A DNA stretch of 64,000 bases, taken from the NCBI GenBank assembly GCA_951812925.1, contig OX638369.1:63192228-63256227 (forward strand), given 5' to 3'. Under the pieces are notes generated by a model. It did not search any database. It was not told the DNA's origin and saw only the letters and a list, made by a program, of their open reading frames with translations. Made by a program: the position numbers and the translations under genes. Of this stretch, positions 56,843 through 64,000 are shown piece by piece. This stretch comes from Calliopum simillimum (Eukaryota > Arthropoda > Insecta > Diptera > Lauxaniidae). Numbering within the stretch: position 1 is the first letter of the stretch; each line of letters starts with the position of its first letter.

Positions 56843-57354
56843 AGTAGTAAGGTTGTTACCTTTGGCTTGGCCAAAAAATAATGTACCCTAAAATGCAGTA
56901 TTTTGAAATTTTTCTTGTGCGGGAAGTGCCACGCCCTGTTGATTGGATTCACTTAGTTTTTGTTCAGATATTGCACTAACTATTCTATGAATTTGCGAAA
57001 TTTGTTAGGATAAGCTCAAAAAACGCGTTCAGAAAAGTATTTTGAAATTTTTGTCCATACAAGAGGTGCCTCGCCCTCCTGTCCTCCATCGCCTAGTTTT
57101 TTCTCCGAGCTTGCAAATAATGTTCTTAGTGTTTCAGTGAAATTTGATTGGGTTATCTCAAAAAACGCTTGCTGTTCAGTATTTTAAAACTTTTTCTTAT
57201 ATAGGAGGTGCCACGCCCTCTTGTTCGAGTTTGCCTAGTGACGTTTGGAGGTGACTTTGATCAAGAATATATACCCTTTTTTATGTCTGCTACGCCTCCT
57301 TCTCTGCGTTACAAACGGAAATACAAAGTGAATATATCCTGGGTGTAGGGTATA
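56843..57354 (+). mobile_element. INE-1/DINE-like copy D6, microsatellite deleted
   Basis: It begins agtagtaaggttgttacctt. Monomer motifs lie near 56924, 57063 and 57203, then a jump straight into the core block (ggtgactttgatcaagaata, ctccttctctgcgttacaaa). The terminal hairpin TATATCCT-GGGTGT-AGGGTATA is at 57333-57354, giving an uninterrupted version of the site hit in D1. Confidence 0.7.
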
Positions 57355-57371
57355 AAAAAAATGAAAATGAA

Positions 57372-57828
57372 ACTAGTAAGGGTGTAACCTTTGGCCTGGA
57401 TAAACATGAAATACCCTACTCTGCAGTATTTTGAAAATTTTTCTTGTATGGGAGGTGCCACTCCCTCTAGTCTGAGTTAACCCAGTTTTTGCTTTGAACT
57501 TGCATTTATAGTTCTTAGTATCTGGTGAAATTCGGTTGGATTATCTCAAAAAATGTTTTCAGTAAAGCTTTTCGGAGCTTTTGCTTGTATGGGAGGTGCC
57601 ACGCCCTCTTGTTCGAGTCCGTCTAGTTTTAGTTCAGAGCGTGCATGTATAGTCCTTATCATTTGAGTGAAATTTAGTTGGATTATTTCTTTCAGTATAG
57701 AGTTTTGAATCATTTGCCTTTATCGGAGGTACCACGCCCTCTTGTCTCGTTTCACCCAGTATTTGTTGAGAGCTTGCATTTTGAGTTTTTAGTGTCTGTG
57801 TAAAATTTATTCCTTCTCTGTGTTACAA
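57372..57828 (+). mobile_element. INE-1/DINE-like copy D7, 3' part deleted
   Basis: Begins actagtaagggtgtaacctt 17 bases after D6. Three monomers, then a jump into ttccttctctgtgttacaac, where it ends without microsatellite, core phrase or hairpin. D6 and D7 form a head-to-tail pair. Confidence 0.68.
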
Positions 57829-57929
57829 CTCACCACAAGAGGACCGCAGCATAGTAGAAATGGTGATCTAGAACCCGAAAATAACCAGCACGAAATCATG
57901 CCAAAACATGCAAGAATCTGCACAAAAAA

Positions 57930-58339
57930 AAAGTTTTCCATAAACTAATACCACACGCCCCCCAACAACTATATTTGCTTCACCGTATCTTACGATTGAG
58001 ATAAGATTTTTCTATTTCATCTCTTTGTTTACTTTTGCCAAAGTCTTTGGTGGTCATGTGCCGAAAAATTGTTGAATTTTGATTTGTCATTGAAGATGAC
58101 ATTTTTTCAAAAATAATCTGTTAAGTTTAGCAAATTTCACACTATTTTTCTGTATTAATATCGGAAATTTAAGTTTTGCGTCGTGCAACGTGACCATGAC
58201 AACTAGATTTATTAAGAGCATTGCGTATAATTTGTGGAAACAGTCTGAAAAAAAAACTTTGAAATAATTTTATATATTCAGTGTATTACTTTGTATTTGT
58301 ATACAATGAATGTTGTACGAATAATTGTTTTGCTCACTG
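57930..58339 (-). mobile_element. Tc1-like relic, 5' half
   Basis: The terminal CAGTGAGCAAAACAATTATT is read inward from 58339, followed by TA (58340-58341). On the minus strand the broken transposase shows CHGHVARRK (the usual GLHGRVARKKP region) and then VIFNDKSKFNNFSAHDHQRL. The latter matches the Tc1 pattern VIFSDESKFNIFGSDG, with the first catalytic Asp retained. The second half is absent. Its ends differ from the Tc1-like elements at 37334 and 43839, so it is a separate family. Confidence 0.78.
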
Positions 58340-58341
58340 TA

Positions 58342-59682
58342 CGTTTCTTTGGTAGGCACTATCGAAAACAGTGTTGTTTGAAGACAAGTTGAAGCGTAGT
58401 ACGCCACTCGCAAAGGGTGTTATTTTGATCTAAGCTTGATTCTTTTCGCCGGAATACTGCTTGTTAGTCATCCTTATCCAAATAACCTTTGGATTACATA
58501 CAACTTTATAAATCTAAAGAAAAAGAAAGAATCGTACAATTTGTTTCGACAACCCCCAGCCAGTGGGACTTTTGTGTTTCAAATAAAACTTAACTCATGA
58601 ACACTCGAATTACAACTACACTAGCAGTCATAATTTTTATGCTTCTTTAAGTGTGTGTATGTGTTAGTGATTTCTGTTCCTGTTGCCATAATTCGGTCTC
58701 CTCATAATCATAACGTTTACCGTTAATTGCTGTTGGTTGCTGTTTGCTGACGTTGGTAGTTTGTTGCTGCTTGTTGCTATTGTTGCTCTTGTTATTGTTG
58801 TTTTTAATGTTGACAGTTGTTGCTTTTATGTTGCTCCACATATGTATGTATCTGTGTGTGTGTATGTAGTCCCAGTAAAGTTCATTTCGAAAATTCACTT
58901 GTGCATACTGTTCTTGTTATTGTTGTTGTTGTTGCCTTTACTATAATTATTTTTGTTGTTACATTTCGGTAGAATTTTGTAGTTGTTTTCAGTCACTTTG
59001 GGGTTTCTTCTCTAAGGGGGGGCTCATAATAAAGTTACTGTTAATTGTTGCAGTCACAATAACAAAATACCACAACAACAACTTCTGTTACGACAAAAAC
59101 AACGTTTATATAAACAATTAATTTAATGAGCAAAGTTTTTGTGGTGAAAGTGAGTTTTCCCCGAAAAACCAAATATTTTTGAAAGTAGAAGAGAAAAGGG
59201 AAGAGAGGTAGAGAGAAAGAAGCGAGATATGTCTTAAGTAGAAAAACCAAAGTGGAAAAGTTTTTTGAGTTCCAGCTGCTAAATTTGATGTCTCCAACAG
59301 GTGCAACCCAGCATTTATTTATATTTTCTTAATCATAATTTTACGTACATACATTTAAATATTCCGCAATGCATATACGGCCATAAGCAACAAGAATTAT
59401 AAAGCGGGAACGATTGCAAGAACAAAAAACACTTGACGATGCGCAATGGCAGATTTTATAGATACTAGCTGTACTAGGATCGAAAATCAAAAATTTTGTA
59501 ATGCAATTCGGTTGAATATTTTAGGAAATAGAGGCGCATATTTTTGGGATATCTCAATGCTTTTGCAGTCGGGTACTCTACAAAGTTGAGTTTGGGATGA
59601 TTACTAAAAAAGGGTTGTGGATATGAAGCTAAGTGCTCAATACTGCAAATATGCGAAATTTTTATAACTTTATATATGAAGC
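58342..59682. other. Unique non-coding DNA with TTG tracts
   Basis: TTG/GTT-rich microsatellite-like DNA at 58725-58830 and 58910-58965. A short GT run lies at 58650-58662. No exon is supported. Confidence 0.4.
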
Positions 59683-59823
59683 AAAACACGCCAAGTGTAC
59701 CAGATGAAAAATTTAAATTTAAAATGATGTATGACTCAAGATGGGATTCGGTCGCTGGATGAGTGTTTTTGGCTTTTGAACGCCCGTGGCAGGCAAAACT
59801 CTTTGTTTACTCAAGAGGAAGGC
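59683..59823 (-). repeat. Dispersed repeat G, inverted and internally deleted copy
   Basis: It contains both outer parts of repeat G in inverse (gaagcaaaacacgccaag; then gatgggattcggtcgctgga, gaacgcccgtggcaggcaaa, tactcaagaggaaggc). About 360 internal bases found at 23721-24256 are missing. Confidence 0.75.
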
Positions 59824-59885
59824 ATAGAATTGTTCAGGAAACACGTGTGAAATTTTTAGGAATTTTTTTTTTTTGATTACCGTAA

Positions 59886-60312
59886 GCAGAGGTGACTTTG
59901 ACATCCGGGGGCGACTTTAACCGGCAAGAAAAAAAAGATTTAAATCGTAATATTATCACCCCATAGACTAGTTTTGGGTCAATCAGTATCCTTGAGGTAT
60001 TGGCTTTTAGCGTATGTTTTCAATATTTGATTTGAGCGCGAACTTTCGGATATATTGTTGCATTTTTTAAAAGTTGTCTTATGCCGGATTTCTTAACACT
60101 CAGAAAATTACTACTTATAGACTAGAAGGAAAATTGTTTGCGTTAGATGAGTGATATAACTAGAACTATTATTTAATTTACTTCCCTAATCCATCGACTT
60201 TGGTGGATATATTTGCCTCTAAGTATTTTTAATGCATTTTATATGATAGAATGTTAGAAAACAATGTTTTTGGGGTGACTTTGGACCGGTCGAAAGTCAC
60301 CCCCAAAAAACT
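59886..60312. mobile_element. Candidate MITE of GGTGACTTTNNACCGG motifs
   Basis: The left side reads gaggtgactttgacatccgg then gggcgactttaaccgg. The right side is the palindrome ggggtgactttggaccggtc-gaaagtcacccc. The same motif in opposite orientation at both ends resembles the other motif-array MITEs. Target duplications could not be fixed. Confidence 0.5.
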
Positions 60313-60890
60313 TTGTATTGTAAGGCTGGCTTAAAAGAAACCCAAACTCGGGCTAAATTAACGCCCAAAACACCAGGTATGGTGAACTTTAGTAAAAATA
60401 AAGTCTAGTCTTTTGCCAAAGTGAAATTATATTTTCCTTTTTATCTTTGTAAAACAATTGGCTGCCCAGAAAGGATATTTGCTATTATTTATTTAGCGAA
60501 ATTTTGCAAAAAATTAAGCCACCGAAGCCCTTTAACAAATGAGGCACTTTTAAAGTTACCTTCTAAGAATTTTTTTCGTTTTTTAAATTTTTTCAATCAA
60601 GTATTTTTTGTTTTCTAATTTTCAATCGATTTTAAGCTTGTTTTTGTGGATCTTTTAAGTTCTGCTTAGCTTTTAATATTAGTATTGTTATTTGATGTAA
60701 CTTATGTACCAATAAATAAAGCACACCAAAGGCTAAAACCGCATTTATCAAAAATTTTAGTTTTTTTTTAATCTTGTCCTTGAAAACATCCCATTGCCTA
60801 GGCCGATTGCCTATATAAAAAAAAAGAGTTTAAAAGAATTCCAAAAAAATGCACATGTATTTCTTAATCGATTCTAAGCATTTTATGCCT
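60313..60890. other. Non-coding spacer
   Basis: AT-rich; the short frame at 60421-60618 shows no recognisable motif. Confidence 0.35.
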
Positions 60891-61396
60891 AGTACGCTTT
60901 TTTCGTAAGATGCCTTCCTCTTGAGTAAACAGAGCTTTTCCTGGCGCGGGCGTTCAAAAGCCAAAAACTCTAATCTCGCGACCGAATCCCATCTTGAGTC
61001 ATACATCATTTTAAAGCATATAAATTGTGCTTTAATTTAAAGTACTTTTAAAAAATAATTAAGGGGGGTTTTTTTAAAAAAAAATTCAAAAGTATTTTGA
61101 AGTGTAAAAAATTTTGGTGAAAAAAATTCTTTTCACCAAGTAATATTTTTTTATAAAAAGAACAAAATGAATGGGTCCAGTTGCTATACATTAAAAAAAA
61201 AAACCCTTTTTCATGAAAATGTCTAATAACGCCAACTTCAACACCCTGTTTTTTAACAACAAATGGTACTAGAACTAAATCCTCCCGGATCATTGTTATT
61301 ATATACCGGAACTACCATACTGCCAAATTTGAGCGAAATCGGGCACAAAAAAATGTTCAGCTGGTATACACTGCGCGTTTTGCTTCATATTTCTAC
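60891..61396 (+). repeat. Dispersed repeat G, copy 2
   Basis: Collinear with 23721-24256 over its whole length. The pair would allow a consensus; no terminal repeats or duplications are evident. Confidence 0.75.
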
Positions 61397-62849
61397 TTAT
61401 GGGCTTGAGCGACCTTCAAATGACATCTATTTTAATTTTTTTTACGACGTAAATTTTTAACATGAATGTTGAATAAAAAATGTTTGTGGACGGCCGATTC
61501 AAAATACTTTTTTATTTTTGGGACACCCAAATAGTCACACGTAAATGTGTAAAAATACACATGTGTGTTTTCAATTGAAACTATCGACAGGTGACTTGTA
61601 AATAATATTGCACATTGGTACAATATGTGTACAATGAAAACAACAAGAAACCGTTTTATTTTTCGGTTTAACCATAGAAATTCACATATGGCTCTAATAT
61701 TTTAAATTCATAAAGTTCCACTTAATTTACAAAACTAAAAAAATGTAAGCATCCTAAATTAATTTGAAATTTTCCTCACTTAATCAACTTTACCTACCTC
61801 GGCATACCCACCTTTCTCGCTGCTTTCACGCAACCTTATTTCTTTACAAATGAAAAAAAAAGAAACAACAAATTCCCTTTAATTAATCCCGACAAAATTA
61901 TAACTTCAACTCTTTTTGGGCTGCACAAAAAAATAAAAAAAAATGGCAAAATTAAAAAGCAGCCATCTATGGAAGTTGAAGCTGCTGAAATACGACCACA
62001 TTTGTAAATTTGTGCCATTTTGCACTTCATAAGTGAGTCGGTACATGGTTGGTTGGTTGGATGGATGGATGGATGGATGATGGATGTGTGAATGTGGGCA
62101 TGTGTGGGTATGTGGGGGTTGTGGACTTGAAGGATGCTTCCATATATCAAAGTAAATTAAATAAACATGTGTAAAATTTACATTTCATTTTTCAAGTATG
62201 CGTTCGTTCATTTTCTAATTTGTTGAATAGATAGCGAACGAGGGAGTGTGGAACTACTTGTCAGGATGCGACATGACTAATTAAAAAGGAGCCTAGAAAA
62301 GTTTCTATAGCCAGAAGCATCTATTTGTATACATTTATATATCCACTTATACATATGTACGTATGTATGTAATATTTCGACATAATTATACGTATAGTTG
62401 CATATGTTGGTGTGATTGTTTGAGTTTGAGATTGAAGTAGAGCAGAAATACTAGAAAAAAAAATCAAGGTATGCATTTCAATTAAAAGAACTTTAACACT
62501 ATCATATTGTACCTTAACAGAGGAGAGTTATCATGTATGTATCTATAACTGATTTAAATAACTATATACATACATATGCACATAACCTCGTATGCTGGGG
62601 ACAAATATATTTTTTTTTTTAAATTCATGCCTCAGGGGATACCTTCATTCCGGGCGATCGACTTTGCAAGGAAATTTAATTCTGAAATTATCACCTTTGC
62701 TTCTTGAATTCATTAATTGAATGAGTTTATTTAAAAGTGGAATAAGTTCAATTTCGAAAATTTTGAATAAATGGTATTTACCCAACAGATTGCGCCATGT
62801 GCATATTCAAGAGAATAATGACGTCAGTGTTGAACATCCAAAAGTTGCC
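61397..62849. other. Unique non-coding DNA with microsatellites
   Basis: A (GGTT)(GGAT)n tract lies at 62046-62086 and ATGTATGT-type tracts near 62350-62372. The open frame at 61836-62150 runs through the tract on the minus strand and is an artefact. Confidence 0.45.
62046..62086. repeat. (GGTT)/(GGAT)n microsatellite
   Basis: Three GGTT units followed by about five GGAT units, a stepwise change of repeat type. Confidence 0.9.
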
Positions 62850-62853
62850 AACT

Positions 62854-63108
62854 GAGGAGTGTTTTTTCAAAAGGGCTTATAACCAAAACGAGGCAAAAGT
62901 AATGTCATATACATTATTTGCATAATAATCGATTAGTGGATAAATCTGATTTTTTTAACTAAATGTAATTAATTTCAAGCCATCAGGTAAACTTTTCGTG
63001 AAAAAAGAATCCAATTTTATTTTTTTATAACAAAGTATCAGGCAATTAATATTATGATACTACTTTTGCCTTGTTTTGGTTATAAGCCCTTTTGAAAAAA
63101 AACTCCTC
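62854..63108. mobile_element. 255-bp MITE with 4-bp duplication
   Basis: The ends GAGGAGTGTTTTTTCAAAAG and inverted GAGGAGTTTTTTTTCAAAAG continue to aagtantatcata over ~55 bp. AACT stands at 62850-62853 and 63109-63112. The loop of ~145 bp is non-coding. Confidence 0.82.
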
Positions 63109-63112
63109 AACT

Positions 63113-63520
63113 TATGCCCTATAAAATCTATTATATTTTTTTTTTCCGTGTCGTTTTGTGTCACGAAAAATTGGAATTTATTATATATGTTTATATTTTG
63201 TGCCTAAATATTGTACTTCATTTATAAATAATATGTTTTTCGTGCCGATTTAAGTTAAAAATTAAAAAACACTTCTACGAAAAATAATTGAAAAAGACGA
63301 TTGAGTGGTGCTCATATTAGTGCATAATTAATTTGTTAACAATGATCCCAAAATTTTTTAAACATTTCTTGAAATCTTGAAGCATCGATAATAATTATAA
63401 TTATTAATCCTGCCTAAGTCAGTTCGTAGAAATATTAAACTGAAAATTTGTCCAAAAAGCAATAAATTTTGTGTCACGTCCATCCCAAACTTTTTGAATA
63501 TAGGTTTGTACAATGTAATG
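63113..63520. other. Non-coding spacer
   Basis: AT-rich sequence; nothing recognised. Confidence 0.35.
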
Positions 63521-63950
63521 GGGGTCGGTCATATATTTGACTCCTCTAGAAAAGACTCCTGGGCAGTTATGGGCCTATTTGATGATTTCCTTACCATATT
63601 TTTTATGTCTTTGACGTCAATTTTGCATGGGAGCCCCTAAAAACTAGAAATAGAGAGTAAGTATGGTGGGAAAAAATGTTGCGGAGGAAAAAATATTAGG
63701 GGCCGGTCATACATTTGACCATTCTAGGGGCACCCTGGGGGTGATGGAGGTCGATTTCCTAAAAATGTCAATTTTGTATGAAAGCCCCCTTATAAGGGGT
63801 TAGAGATAAGAGATAGGTATGCTTGATAAAAATGTTGGGGGAGAAAAAATAATGTGGGTCGGTCTTACATTTGAACCCTCTAGAGGTGACCCCTCTTGTA
63901 GGGCTGTAAGTAAATTGTTTCTCCTCTTCTCTCGTCTTTGCGTCAACCCT
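63521..63950 (+). repeat. Tandem repeat, ~155-180-bp monomer, about 2.5 copies
   Basis: Monomers begin ggggtcggtcatatatttga-type at 63521, 63699 and 63855, each with a ctctagaa/tctagggg block. The first two add ...caattttgcatgggagcccc / caattttgtatgaaagcccc. The array is still running near the right edge of the window. Confidence 0.75.
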
Positions 63951-64000
63951 TACCCTCACCCCACCCCAAACTTTTTTGCAAACTTATTTTTTTTCCAACC

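Noticed and set aside
61836..62150. 104-codon minus-strand frame
   Set aside because: Its start region is the GGTT/GGAT microsatellite, giving His/Pro-rich filler; there is no other support.

Overview
The window is AT-rich eukaryotic DNA with no intact host gene, operon, ribosome binding site, rRNA, convincing tRNA gene or CRISPR array. Most likely it is a long intron or intergenic stretch of a dipteran insect, plausibly a tephritid-type fly. The pointers are mariner copies with insect-type ends, repeats resembling the Drosophila INE-1/DINE-1 core block, abundant CAA/TTG and CA/GT microsatellites, and a Drosophila-type start context at one candidate exon. The species call is inference.

Layout. 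1-1391: an INE-1/DINE-like copy split by an 853-bp MITE. 3342-4692: a decayed DD37E-type Tc1/mariner relative with its own insertion. 5052-5762 and 8250-11620: fold-back family fragments, a tRNA-derived SINE-like piece, and a 1.1-kb inverted-repeat element with CTG duplications. 14057-14926 and 19357-20160: two dead mariners sharing one stop codon. 15153-15410: a heptamer satellite. 21877-25210: a 360-bp fold-back MITE, a ~125-bp tandem array and other repeats. 25458-29711: Transib-type ends at CGGCG, with a DINE-like copy inside. 31895-36915: another DINE-like copy, a 107-bp mini-MITE, and a fold-back with a nested MITE. 37334-38996: a Tc1-like element turned into a perfect-length palindrome. 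40700-43839: a large fold-back, then a Tc1 relic split by a MITE with 9-bp duplications. 45194-48529: a multi-level nest containing two Transib-like elements. 48545-50745: DINE-like fragments, an 887-bp MITE and a second SINE-like piece. 52104-54620: a second DD37E relic split by a 1.6-kb inverted repeat. 56080-56489: the only two plausible host coding segments. 56843-58339: two DINE-like copies and a Tc1 N-terminal relic. 59683-63950: further MITEs and repeats.

Relationships. The main content is a legible history of insertion into insertion. In several places the unoccupied target can be read directly, from a paralogous repeat copy or from the opposite arm of the host inverted repeat. The best of these is 45194-48529: an 8-bp-duplication MITE carries a 3-bp-duplication fold-back and, in its right arm, two Transib-like elements sharing CGGCG target copies. 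No transposase here is intact, so any activity would need enzymes from elsewhere.

Limits. Repeat boundaries were read by eye from inverted ends and direct repeats. Family names rest on end sequences, duplication length and recognisable transposase motifs, not on database searches.
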